Positions 17,078-25,382 of a DNA stretch of 64,000 bases are shown in pieces; the first letter of the stretch is position 1, and each line of letters opens with the position of its first letter. Below the pieces are notes generated by a model. The model was given only the letters and a program-made list of their open reading frames with translations. It was not told where the DNA came from and ran no database searches. The position numbers and the translations under genes are program-made. The DNA lies in assembly GCA_016212085.1 (NCBI GenBank), contig JACRHL010000016.1, positions 1 to 64,000 of the forward strand, read 5' to 3'. The stretch comes from Nitrospirota bacterium. GTDB lineage: Bacteria; Nitrospirota; JACRHL01.

Positions 17078-19451
17078 TACCTATCAGCCTGGCGACGGTT
17101 TGCAACAGGGAGACCTGGTTCAGTTCGCCCTTCACCAGGTAGGCGTCCGCGCCCACGTCCAGACCCCGCTTGCGGTCCACCTCGGACCCCAGGGAGGAGA
17201 GGATCACCACCGGCAGGTGTTGGCTGGCGCCCTGGCCACGGAGATGGCGGACCAGCTCCAGCCCGGTCATGTGGGGCATCTCCACGTCGCTCAGCACCAG
17301 GTCGATGCCCCCCTGGGCGATCTTTTCGAGGGCCTCGGCGCCGTCGCTCGCCAGCACCACCCGGTAGCCGCCCGCATCGAGCATCCCCTTTTCCATCATG
17401 CGCGCGCTCAGGCTGTCGTCCACCACCAGCACGGTGAGGGCGGGGGCCTGCTCCGGCCCGCGCCGAGCCGCCTGTGCCGGCGCCACGGCGCCCCCACGGG
17501 GCGCGCGCGGCTCGCCGCCGCCCAGCCGCGACGACTCCATGAACAGGTGTTCCACGTCCAGCACCACCGCCGGGCGGCCGCTGGACAGCATGGTGATCCC
17601 GGATACCCATGGCAGCGTGCCGACGTGCTCCACGAGCGGCTTCACGATCATGGTGCGCACGCCGACCACCCGGTCGACACCCAATGCCACCTGGTCACCG
17701 GCCCAGTGCAGGATGACCGCGTCGGCCGCCGGCTCGTCCATGTCGGCGCCCAGCAGCCGCTGCATGGAGACATAGGGCAGCGAACGCCCCTCGACCTGGA
17801 TGACCGGCTGCTGCGCGCAGATCCCGCGGTCGACCTGCTGGAGGTGGCGGATCTGCACCACCGCCTCCAGCGGCACCCCGTAGGTGCGGTGCCCGCACAC
17901 GAACAGGAACCCGTCCAGGGTGGACAGGTTGACCGGAAAGCGCAGGTGCACCGTGGTGCCCCGCCCCGGGGCGCTGGCGAACTCCACGTTCCCCTTCAGG
18001 CCCTTGAGCGCGGCGGCCACCACATCCAGGCCCACGCCGCGGCCGGAGACCTCGGTCACCCGTTCGGCGGTGGACAGGCCCGGGCGCATCATATAACGGA
18101 ACAGCTCCGACGGCCGCATCGACTCGGCCTCGGCCGGTTCCAGCATGCCCAGCGCCACCGCCTTGTCGCGCACCCGCTCCAGGTCGATGCCGCGGCCGTC
18201 GTCGGCCACCGAGACGTGCAGCATGGCGCCGTGGCGCAGGAACGACAGGCGGATGGTGCCGGTGGCGGGCTTGCCGGCGCGGGCGCGTTCCTCCGGCGAT
18301 TCCAGGCCGTGATCGACGGCGTTGCGCAGCAGGTGCGCCAACGGCTCCTTGATGCCCTCGAGCAGCGCCTTGTCGATCTCGATATGCTCGCCCTCCACCT
18401 CGAGCCGGGTGGGGCGCCCCAGGTGCAGCCCCGTCTCGCGCACCACCAGGTGCAGGGCGGTGCTCAGGGTGGACGCGGGCAGCATGCGCAGGTCCATCAC
18501 CCCCTCGTGCAGGGTCGACACCAGGTTGTCGAGCTGGGCCGCATGCGCCTTGGCATCCGCCAGCAGGCCCTTGAACCCCTCCTGCAGGGCCACGGTGCGG
18601 GTGCGCTGAAGGATGGTGGCGAGGGCCTCGCCCTGGGCGGTGCCGTGCAGCAGGTGGCGCACCTCCTTCGACTGGAACCAGGCGCGGACGTCGTTGACCG
18701 CACGGATGCTGCGGAGGATGTCGTTCGCCAGCCCCTGGACGCGGGCGTTGTGATCCGCCAGGCGGATCTTGCTGATCACCAGCTCGCCGGTGAGGTTGGC
18801 CAGGTGGTCGATCTTGACCAGGTCCACCCGCAGCATGCCCTTGTCGCCCGCCGGGCGGGGCGCCGGGCGCGGCTCCGGCGCGGCCACGGCCGCCTCGGGT
18901 TCGGGGCGCGGCGGCCCGGCCGGAACGGTGGGGGCGAGGGCGGCAGGCGCGGGGGTGGGCGCGGGGGCGAGCGCAGGGGCGGGGGTGGGCGCGGCGGGAA
19001 CCGCGGGCGCCACGGGGCCATCGCCCTTCACCGGCGGCGCGGCGCGCCGCGCCGCCGCCTCGGGAGCACCGGCGCGGGCGGTTTCCAGCGCCCCCTGCAA
19101 GCGGTTGATCACGGGCGCGGTGTCGGGGGCGGGAACGGCGGCATCGTCCAGCACCGACAGCATCTGCTCGATGACGTGGACCGCCTCGAGCATGGCGGTG
19201 ATGACCGTTTCGCCGGTGGCGGTGCCCCCCTCGCGCAGGACGCCCAGCACGTCCTCCATCTTGTGTGCCACCGCGCCCACGTCGTTCAGCGCCACCATGC
19301 GCGCGGAGCCCTTCAGGGTGTGGGCGAGACGGAACAGGGTCTTGAGCGTCTCCCGGTCGCCGGGTTCGCATTCCAGGTGCAACAGCCCGGCGTTCAGGCC
19401 CTCCAGGTGCTCCTGGGCCTCGATGCGGAAGTATTTGATGGCGTCCTTCAT
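17064..19451 (-). CDS. cheA: Hybrid chemotaxis-type histidine kinase, CheA-REC (WspE-like)
   Basis: 795 residues. An Hpt domain has its phospho-His near residue 44 (LAHTLKGSARM). A long Ala/Pro linker (about 140-215) follows, then a dimerisation helix region and the HATPase with LLRNAVDHGLE, DDGRGID and SGRGVGLDVV. A CheW-like P5 domain comes next, and then a C-terminal receiver (about 670-790) with VVDDS and LSDVEMP. A terminal receiver is the hallmark of WspE-type kinases rather than flagellar CheA. It should phosphorylate the WspR-like and CheB-like proteins encoded immediately downstream, with its own receiver acting as sink or brake. Confidence 0.95.
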   Translation of the reverse strand: MKDAIKYFRIEAQEHLEGLNAGLLHLECEPGDRETLKTLFRLAHTLKGSARMVALNDVGAVAHKMEDVLGVLREGGTATGETVITAMLEAVHVIEQMLSVLDDAAVPAPDTAPVINRLQGALETARAGAPEAAARRAAPPVKGDGPVAPAVPAAPTPAPALAPAPTPAPAALAPTVPAGPPRPEPEAAVAAPEPRPAPRPAGDKGMLRVDLVKIDHLANLTGELVISKIRLADHNARVQGLANDILRSIRAVNDVRAWFQSKEVRHLLHGTAQGEALATILQRTRTVALQEGFKGLLADAKAHAAQLDNLVSTLHEGVMDLRMLPASTLSTALHLVVRETGLHLGRPTRLEVEGEHIEIDKALLEGIKEPLAHLLRNAVDHGLESPEERARAGKPATGTIRLSFLRHGAMLHVSVADDGRGIDLERVRDKAVALGMLEPAEAESMRPSELFRYMMRPGLSTAERVTEVSGRGVGLDVVAAALKGLKGNVEFASAPGRGTTVHLRFPVNLSTLDGFLFVCGHRTYGVPLEAVVQIRHLQQVDRGICAQQPVIQVEGRSLPYVSMQRLLGADMDEPAADAVILHWAGDQVALGVDRVVGVRTMIVKPLVEHVGTLPWVSGITMLSSGRPAVVLDVEHLFMESSRLGGGEPRAPRGGAVAPAQAARRGPEQAPALTVLVVDDSLSARMMEKGMLDAGGYRVVLASDGAEALEKIAQGGIDLVLSDVEMPHMTGLELVRHLRGQGASQHLPVVILSSLGSEVDRKRGLDVGADAYLVKGELNQVSLLQTVARLIGNANG

Positions 19452-19468
19452 GGCTCGGCCGGCCCCGC

Positions 19469-21364
19469 CTATCTGCCCACCAGGCGCGACAGGCTCTGGG
19501 CGGTGCGTTGCAGCTCCTCGGCGGTGCCGAGGCTCTGGGCGGTGCGCTCCGACACCCGGCCGGCGGTGTCCGCCGCCTCCTTGGCGAAGCGGTCCACGTC
19601 GCCAATGGCGTGCTCCTGGGCCTGGGTGGCCAGGAAGATGCTGCCCGCCACGTCGGACACCTGGCTGACCGCGCCCACGATGATGTCGAGGCGCTCGGTC
19701 ACCACATTCATGAGATTTTCGCCCTCGCTCACCGCGCGGGTGCCGCGTTCGGTGGCCTTCCTGGTTTCCTCCGTGGTCTCCTGCACCTTCTTGATCATGG
19801 CGCGGATCTCCTGGGTGGCCTCCTGGGCGCGGGTGGCCAGGCGCCGCACGTGCTTGGCCACCATGGCGAAGCGGGTGCCGGACTTGCCGGCGCCGGCGGC
19901 CTCGATGGTGGCGTTGAAGGAGAGCAGCTTGGTCTGGTCCACCAGCTCGTCGAGGATGGCCAGAATGCCGTCCATCTGCTTGGTCTGGAGCTTGGTTTCC
20001 TCCATGGCGTGGGAGATTTCCATGGTGTGGGTGAGGATGGCGCCCATGCGCTCCTGGGAGTTGGAAAGCACCTCCATGCCCTGCACGCACTCCAGGCTCG
20101 CCGAGTCGGTCTGCTGGGCCATGACCTCGGTCTGCGCGCGGATCTGCGACAGGGCGCCGCGGAACTCGGTGAGGGTGCGGTGCACGCCGCCGATGACCTC
20201 CACCTGGCTGCCGGCCTCCCGGGCGTGCTGCTCGGTCTCCCGGCGCAACTGCTCCGACAGCTCGTTGAGCTGCACGCTGGCCTCGCCGATCTGGCGGGTG
20301 AAGACGCCCACGCAGCGGTAGATCCAAAGCCCCAGGCCACCGCCGATCAGGGCGATGATCAAGGCGCCGATCAGCGCGCCCTGCTTCAGCAGCTGGCTGT
20401 ACCGCATGGACTCGTTGGAGATCTGGGTGATCTCCTGGCCGGTGCTGTCGGACAGGGTGTACAGCGCCCACTTGAGCGATTCCAGGGTGGGGTTGATCTG
20501 GGTCTGGTAATAGTCGAAGTCGCGCCGCCAGCCGGTGCTGTCGCGCTCGGCGAAGCCACGCTCGAACACCTCGAGCAGGTGGGTGCGGGAGGCGTCCAGC
20601 ACGTGGAAGAACGCCGCCGCGCCGTCGTCGCCCTCGCGCAGGCGCTGCTCGATGATGCTGTAGATCGTCTCGTTGCGCTTGAGCTCCTTGAGGTAGCTCT
20701 CGCGGAACGCCGGCTCGCGCATGAACAGATAGCCGCGCACGCCGCTCATCATGCGGTTCAGGCTGTCCTGATAGCCCATCAGGGCGGACAGGAACAACAC
20801 GTCCAGCTCGCGGTCGCGGGACATGCGCACCTCGACGATCAGGTCGAGGAACAGGTTCGTGCGCGTCAGCAGTTTTTCGCCACGGGTGTTGATCAGGTGG
20901 GCGGACGGCACGTTGTCCGGCTGCTCCCTGAGCTCGAACACCTCCTGGGCCTGGATCTCGAGCTTCTGCACCAGGTCGCGCACGCCGTTGATGTGCGCCG
21001 CCACGTCGGCGCCGTGGCGGAAGCCCGCGCTGACATCCTCCGAGGCCAGCATGGCCAGGGTGAGGTGCACCGTCTCCACCGCGTCGTTGAAGCGTTCCCG
21101 CTCCACCTCGTCGCCGGTCAACAGATAGGCCTCCAGGCCGCTGCCGGCCTCGAGCACCGTTTTCACCAGCGTCGTCACCCGGTTCGCGGTGGGCACCAGG
21201 TCCTCCGACACGTGCGCGGCCATGCGCGCGTTCTTGTCGAGCCCGCTCACCAGCGGCACGGCGGCCAGCAGCAGCAGCGCGCCCATCACCACCACGGCGG
21301 CGATGATGCGGCCGCTCTGGCCGAGCTGAAATGCGGAAAAGAGCTGTCCGGGGCGCAGTTTCAC
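19469..21364 (-). CDS. Methyl-accepting chemotaxis-type receptor 2
   Basis: 631 residues from GTG at 21362-21364, with a purine-rich ribosome binding site about 6 nt upstream. TM1 lies at about 20-42 and TM2 at about 330-352; between them is a roughly 285-residue all-helical periplasmic domain with two four-helix-bundle-like halves, carrying the membrane-proximal ELREQP and YYQTQINPT segments. The cytoplasmic signalling helix has a hairpin tip around [20 protein letters not shown] instead of the usual EAARAGE. The heptad class and methylation sites were not resolved by eye. It follows the first MCP by only 3 bp, so the two may form mixed receptor arrays. Confidence 0.93.
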   Translation of the reverse strand: MKLRPGQLFSAFQLGQSGRIIAAVVVMGALLLLAAVPLVSGLDKNARMAAHVSEDLVPTANRVTTLVKTVLEAGSGLEAYLLTGDEVERERFNDAVETVHLTLAMLASEDVSAGFRHGADVAAHINGVRDLVQKLEIQAQEVFELREQPDNVPSAHLINTRGEKLLTRTNLFLDLIVEVRMSRDRELDVLFLSALMGYQDSLNRMMSGVRGYLFMREPAFRESYLKELKRNETIYSIIEQRLREGDDGAAAFFHVLDASRTHLLEVFERGFAERDSTGWRRDFDYYQTQINPTLESLKWALYTLSDSTGQEITQISNESMRYSQLLKQGALIGALIIALIGGGLGLWIYRCVGVFTRQIGEASVQLNELSEQLRRETEQHAREAGSQVEVIGGVHRTLTEFRGALSQIRAQTEVMAQQTDSASLECVQGMEVLSNSQERMGAILTHTMEISHAMEETKLQTKQMDGILAILDELVDQTKLLSFNATIEAAGAGKSGTRFAMVAKHVRRLATRAQEATQEIRAMIKKVQETTEETRKATERGTRAVSEGENLMNVVTERLDIIVGAVSQVSDVAGSIFLATQAQEHAIGDVDRFAKEAADTAGRVSERTAQSLGTAEELQRTAQSLSRLVGR

Positions 21365-21367
21365 GGC

Positions 21368-22888
21368 CTATCCCTTCCCGTTGGACACGCCCGCCAGGCC
21401 CTGGAGTTCGCTGGCGGTCCATGCCAGCGATTCGACCGTGGACAGGGTGTTGGTGGAGTGGCGCTCCGTTTCCGATGAAATGGTGGTCAGGGACTCCACC
21501 GCCTCGCTCACCTGGACCACCGCGTTGCCCTGCTCGCGGGCGGTGGCCTCGATGGTCTGCACCGCGTCCACGGTCTGGGTCACCAGGGTGAGCAGGGCGT
21601 TGAAGTTCTCCGCCACCCGGGCGGCATCTTCCAGGCCGCGGTCCACCGCCTGCTCGCCCTCCAGGGTCACCGCGTTGGTCACCCGCGCGGTCTCCTGGAT
21701 GTCCTCGATGAGCGTGCGGATCTCCTCCGTCGACTCCACCGCGCGCTCCGCCAGCAGGCGGATCTCCTCGGCCACCACGGCGAAGCGGCGCCCCGCCTCG
21801 CCCGCGCCCGCCGCCTCGATGGTGGCGTTGATGGACAGCAGGTTGGTCTGCGAGGCCATCTCGTTGATGATCTCGAGCACGCTGTTGATCTGGTGGGTCT
21901 TCTCCTCGAGGCTGCGCATGTGCTCGGTGATGCGCTCCACCTCCACCTTGATCTGGCCGATGCCCTGCTGCGACTTGCTCAGGAACGCATGGCCCTTGCG
22001 GCACTCGTCGGCGGCGGCCTTCGAGGTCTGCACCATGTCGCGGCTGCGCTCGGTGAGGTTCTTGTACGAGGCCAGCAACTCCTGCATGGTGGTGGAGATC
22101 TGGATCGCCGCCGAGGCCTGCTCCATGGCGCTCTTGACCTGGTACTGGGCGGCCTCGGTCAGCTGCACGGTGGAATCGGAGATGCGCGTGATGGGCCGCG
22201 ACAGGCCGCTCATCACCCGGCGCACCACGAACGCGGCGAGCAGCATCCACAGCAACAGGCCGGCGGCCCCGAGCGTGGCGTTGCGAAGCACCAGGCCGTG
22301 CACGGTGTCGCGCCCCTCGCGCGAGCGCGCCTCCATCAGCGCGTCAGCGCGTTTTTCCAGGTCGGCCAGCGCCACGTCGAGGGACTGCTGCGCCGCCACC
22401 AGGCGCGCGCGCTCCTCGGCGCCGGCCTGCTCCGCTCCCGCCTTGAGGTAGACCCCCATCATGTCCTGTAACTGGTCATACTGCTCGCGCAGGGAGGCGA
22501 TCTCCACCGGATCCACCAGGCCCGCCTCCTGCACGCGGGCCACCTGGGCGCGCACGTCGGCGCTGGCCTCGCGCAACACCCGCTGGGAGGCGAAGGAATC
22601 GCCCACCATCGCCAGGTCCATCGCCCAGTTGCCCTTGAGGCTGCCCATGTTGATTTCCATGACGCCGTCCGCGTGGCTCCAGGCCGTGTCCAGCCGGTCG
22701 AAAACGGCGTCGGCCTGGCGGATGCCGTACCAGCCCGACACCGCGGTCATCAGAAAGCCGGCGGCCATCACGGCGGCGCCCGCCACCACCAGACGATAGA
22801 GGGGCCCGCGCAACGACGCGGCACCGGCGGTCGGTTTCTTGGGAGCGGTGGCATCGGTCATTGGTGTTACCCTGTTGTTTGATTCCAT
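21368..22888 (-). CDS. Methyl-accepting chemotaxis-type receptor 1 (WspA-like)
   Basis: 506 residues with a Shine-Dalgarno AGGAG 8 nt before the ATG. TM1 is at about 34-55 ([20 protein letters not shown]) and TM2 at about 205-225 ([18 protein letters not shown]). The 150-residue periplasmic domain between them is a predicted four-helix bundle, the size found in WspA. After a short HAMP-like segment ([13 protein letters not shown]) comes the signalling domain with the tip [20 protein letters not shown] and [15 protein letters not shown]. In Pseudomonas, WspA senses surface contact or envelope stress; the same is likely but unproven here. Confidence 0.93.
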   Translation of the reverse strand: MESNNRVTPMTDATAPKKPTAGAASLRGPLYRLVVAGAAVMAAGFLMTAVSGWYGIRQADAVFDRLDTAWSHADGVMEINMGSLKGNWAMDLAMVGDSFASQRVLREASADVRAQVARVQEAGLVDPVEIASLREQYDQLQDMMGVYLKAGAEQAGAEERARLVAAQQSLDVALADLEKRADALMEARSREGRDTVHGLVLRNATLGAAGLLLWMLLAAFVVRRVMSGLSRPITRISDSTVQLTEAAQYQVKSAMEQASAAIQISTTMQELLASYKNLTERSRDMVQTSKAAADECRKGHAFLSKSQQGIGQIKVEVERITEHMRSLEEKTHQINSVLEIINEMASQTNLLSINATIEAAGAGEAGRRFAVVAEEIRLLAERAVESTEEIRTLIEDIQETARVTNAVTLEGEQAVDRGLEDAARVAENFNALLTLVTQTVDAVQTIEATAREQGNAVVQVSEAVESLTTISSETERHSTNTLSTVESLAWTASELQGLAGVSNGKG

Positions 22889-22899
22889 GGATTTGGCTC

Positions 22900-23448
22900 C
22901 TAGCCCCTCGCGTCCAGCTGCGTGAACAGCTGATCCAGGTCGAGAAACAGCAGCAGCCCCCCTTCGTGGTAGGTGGTGCCGCGGACGATCTGACGTATGG
23001 CTCCGGGAACGGTGCGGGGCACCGCGCCGACCCGCTCCGGGTCGACGGCGATCAGCCGGCCGATGTCGGACACCACGATGCCCACGTTGAACGCCTCGCC
23101 CTTCAACACCACGATGTTGGAGGTGGGCTGGCGGTCACCGCCATAACCGAACATGCGCGGCAGGTCGTACACGGCGATCAATTCGCCACGCAGGCTGCTG
23201 AGGCCGAGCAGGTGCGGGGGGGACCCGGGCAGCGGCATCACGTCGACGCCGCGGACCAGGCGCTTGACGTGGGTGATCGGCAGGGCGAGGCGCTCCGTCG
23301 CCAGCGTCACCGTCAGGTACAGCGGCAGGTCGCTGTGCTCCTCGTCGGCACCCTTCGCGAAGCTGGCGTCGAAATCCTCCTGCAGCAGCCGAATCCGTTC
23401 GTCCAGTCCCTGTGCGCTCACCCCTGCTCTCCCCGCTGTAGCCGTCAT
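22900..23448 (-). CDS. cheW: CheW-type adaptor (WspD-like)
   Basis: 182 residues. A 45-residue N-terminal extension precedes a CheW domain: [19 protein letters not shown], then [20 protein letters not shown] (the usual LRGxIxPVxDL), then [19 protein letters not shown]. CheW couples receptors to CheA. The start ATG (23446-23448) overlaps the cheR stop (ATGA). The longer open frame upstream overlaps cheR and is not coding. It is the second of two CheW genes in the operon; with cheR between them the order W-R-W matches wspB-wspC-wspD. Confidence 0.93.
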   Translation of the reverse strand: MTATAGRAGVSAQGLDERIRLLQEDFDASFAKGADEEHSDLPLYLTVTLATERLALPITHVKRLVRGVDVMPLPGSPPHLLGLSSLRGELIAVYDLPRMFGYGGDRQPTSNIVVLKGEAFNVGIVVSDIGRLIAVDPERVGAVPRTVPGAIRQIVRGTTYHEGGLLLFLDLDQLFTQLDARG

Positions 23449-24833
23449 GCGCCGCTCCGCGCCATGCATGCCTGGCGGAACGCCGCCACGTCGAAGCCGC
23501 CGAAGAATCGGTAAATCCGTTGCGCGTCCCGCTCCGCCGCCACCTCCGCATTGCGCCACGACAGGCGCGCCGGCCCGTGCCACCCCTGCGCCCATTGCAG
23601 TTCGGCCAGGTGATAGTGGGCGACCGCGAACGAAGGGTCCAGGAACAGGGCCCGCTTGAAGGCCGTAAGCGCCGCCGGGCAGTCGTTCATGGCCTGGTCG
23701 ATCATGCCGCCGATGAAATGCGGCTCCGGGCACCGCGCCGCGTCGGCCTGGTGCGCGGCCAACTGGCGGCGGGCCGCCGTCAACTGGCGCCGGCGGTAAT
23801 GGATCCAGGCCAGCAGGCAGGCGGCTTCACCGCCCTTGGCATGGCCCCGAAGCAGGGCCTCGGCCCGCCCGAATTCCTCGCGCACCACCAGCTCCCACGC
23901 GGCGGACAACGGGTCCGTCCTGGGTGCCTGGGGGATGGCGGGCCGGGCCGTGGCATGGCCGCGGGGATAGCTTTCCCCGGCCTCCGCCAGCGGCTTCCGA
24001 AAACAAAACGTATCGCCGATGGTGGCAACCGCCAGGCCCGGCGGCGGCGCCATCACCTCCGAGTACCCCATGACCAGGTATCCCCCGGGGCGCAGCGCGG
24101 CGGACATGGCGCCGACCAGCCGCTGGGTGGTGGCCGCGCTGAAATAGATGACCACCTTCTGGCACAGGATCAGGTCGAACTCGGGCACGATCCGGGCCGC
24201 CTCCGCCCATGCGATCAGGTTGTCGGACTCGAACCCCACGTGGCGCCGGTAACGGTCGCGCACGCGCCACTTTCCCGGCCCGGCGGGCTCCAGCAGCGCG
24301 TCGCGCTCCGCATCCGACATGCCGCGCAGGGCATAGTCCGTGTAAATCCCCTCCCGCGCGAACGCGACGGCGCGCCGGTTCAGGTCGGTCCCGGCGATGC
24401 GCGCCGGCACGCCGGCACGGTCCACCAGGGCGGCCAGGCTGTAGGCCTCCTCGCCGGTGGCGCAGCCGGCGGACCACAGTTGCAACGGTCTGCCGCCGGC
24501 GCGCTCAAGCAGGCTGGGCAGCACGTGCCGCTCCAGCGCCTCCCAGCGCGCGCGGTCGCGGAAAAAATGGGTCTCGCCGATGGTCACCACCGCCATGTAA
24601 CGCTGCCACTCGTCCGCGTCGTCCAGCAGGGTGTCGAGATAGCGCATGGGATCGGTCACGCCACGGGTCACCAGGCGCTCCGCGTAGAGCCCGCGCAGCG
24701 CCTTGGTGCGGCTGGCGCGCCCGTCGATGCCCGTGTGGGCCGCGATCATGGCCAGCAGGCGATCGAACGCCGCGGTCGCGGGGACCGCGGGCGCGCCGCC
24801 GCCGGCCGAGGTCAGGCCGCCTGGCGCGCGCAT
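23445..24833 (-). CDS. cheR: CheR-type receptor methyltransferase with TPR tail (WspC-like)
   Basis: 462 residues. An N-terminal helical CheR domain is followed by the SAM-binding fold with ETHFFRD, WSAGCATGEEAYS, TDLNRRAV and the LILCQKVVIYF segment (normally FCRNVLIYF). After about residue 285 a linker leads to a TPR-like C-terminal half, for example AALTAFKRALFLDPSFAVAHYHLAELQ. TPR-tailed CheR is typical of WspC. It methylates MCP glutamates, opposing CheB. The ATG at 24831-24833 overlaps the end of the first cheW by 22 bp; an upstream extension to 24971 overlaps cheW and lacks CheR similarity. Confidence 0.95.
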   Translation of the reverse strand: MRAPGGLTSAGGGAPAVPATAAFDRLLAMIAAHTGIDGRASRTKALRGLYAERLVTRGVTDPMRYLDTLLDDADEWQRYMAVVTIGETHFFRDRARWEALERHVLPSLLERAGGRPLQLWSAGCATGEEAYSLAALVDRAGVPARIAGTDLNRRAVAFAREGIYTDYALRGMSDAERDALLEPAGPGKWRVRDRYRRHVGFESDNLIAWAEAARIVPEFDLILCQKVVIYFSAATTQRLVGAMSAALRPGGYLVMGYSEVMAPPPGLAVATIGDTFCFRKPLAEAGESYPRGHATARPAIPQAPRTDPLSAAWELVVREEFGRAEALLRGHAKGGEAACLLAWIHYRRRQLTAARRQLAAHQADAARCPEPHFIGGMIDQAMNDCPAALTAFKRALFLDPSFAVAHYHLAELQWAQGWHGPARLSWRNAEVAAERDAQRIYRFFGGFDVAAFRQACMARSGA

Positions 24834-25237
24834 AACAGATCCGGGGTCAGCAGGTGCACCAGGGTGCCTTGCAGATCCAGCGCGCCCAGGGCGGCCGGAC
24901 CGTTGGCGGGAATCACCTGGCTCGGGTCGTAATCGACGATGTCCTCCACGGAGTCGACGCGCCAATGGCACTCACCGTCCCCGTCGCGGCTGACCACCAG
25001 CCAGGAACGGGTGCCCTCGGTTTCCGCCGGCGCGCCGCCCTGTTCCTTGAGCAGGGTGGCCAGGTCGAACAGCCGGACGGGCCTGCCGTGCATGCGGATC
25101 ATGCCCAGCAGCCACGGGGGCCCGTCGGGGATGCGCTCCACCAGCGGCATCCGGCCCACCTCCTTGAGGTGCAGGATGTCCATCGCGTAGCGGTTCCGCC
25201 CCACCGTGAAAACCAGTGCCTGTTGTGAATGGTCCAA
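24812..25237 (-). CDS. cheW: CheW-type adaptor, first gene of the Wsp-like operon (WspB-like)
   Basis: 141 residues. The CheW fold reads ALVFTVGRNRYAMDILHLKEV, LLGMIRMHGRPVRLFDLATLL (the LRGxxVPVxDL element) and a C-terminal LVHLLTPDLLC. The start is set at TTG 25235-25237 because a perfect GGAGG lies 6 nt upstream (25244-25248) and the product then has a normal CheW length. The frame stays open further upstream, but that part runs through the promoter region of the divergent ybeZ gene. An AT-rich palindrome (25251-25268) sits just before the ribosome binding site and may control the whole operon. Confidence 0.88.
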   Translation of the reverse strand: MDHSQQALVFTVGRNRYAMDILHLKEVGRMPLVERIPDGPPWLLGMIRMHGRPVRLFDLATLLKEQGGAPAETEGTRSWLVVSRDGDGECHWRVDSVEDIVDYDPSQVIPANGPAALGALDLQGTLVHLLTPDLLCARQAA

Positions 25238-25250
25238 TGCGCCCCTCCGT

Positions 25251-25268
25251 ACAAATACGGTTATTTGT
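25251..25268. repeat. 18-bp palindrome ahead of the Wsp-like operon
   Basis: ACAAATA-CGGT-TATTTGT, a perfect 7+7 inverted repeat, strikingly AT-rich in a 70 % GC region. It lies 2 bp upstream of the GGAGG of the first cheW and about 80 bp from the ybeZ promoter. It could be a repressor or activator operator, or an RNA hairpin close to the ribosome binding site. No consensus -35/-10 pair for the minus strand could be placed with confidence. Confidence 0.6.
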
Positions 25269-25346
25269 CGGCCAACGGTGGACGCCACTTGAGCGGCTTT
25301 GTCCGGTCCGTCGGCCGGGATCGGCGCGCGCCGGGCAACACCGTTC

Positions 25347-25375
25347 TTGTCACCTTTGTGGGGGGCCCATATACT
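25347..25375 (+). promoter_or_regulatory. Sigma-70 promoter of ybeZ-pgpH-ybeY-ftsY
   Basis: -35 TTGTCA (25347-25352), 17-bp spacer, -10 TATACT (25370-25375). Transcription should start near 25382, almost exactly at the ATG at 25383. Either the transcript is leaderless or translation begins at the in-frame ATG 25398. Confidence 0.8.
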
Positions 25376-25382
25376 CGAAGGC

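Noticed and set aside
17100-20321. A 1073-codon plus-strand frame opposite cheA and the second MCP
   Set aside because: It mirrors the minus-strand genes with random composition; the opposite strand has intact conserved motifs throughout.
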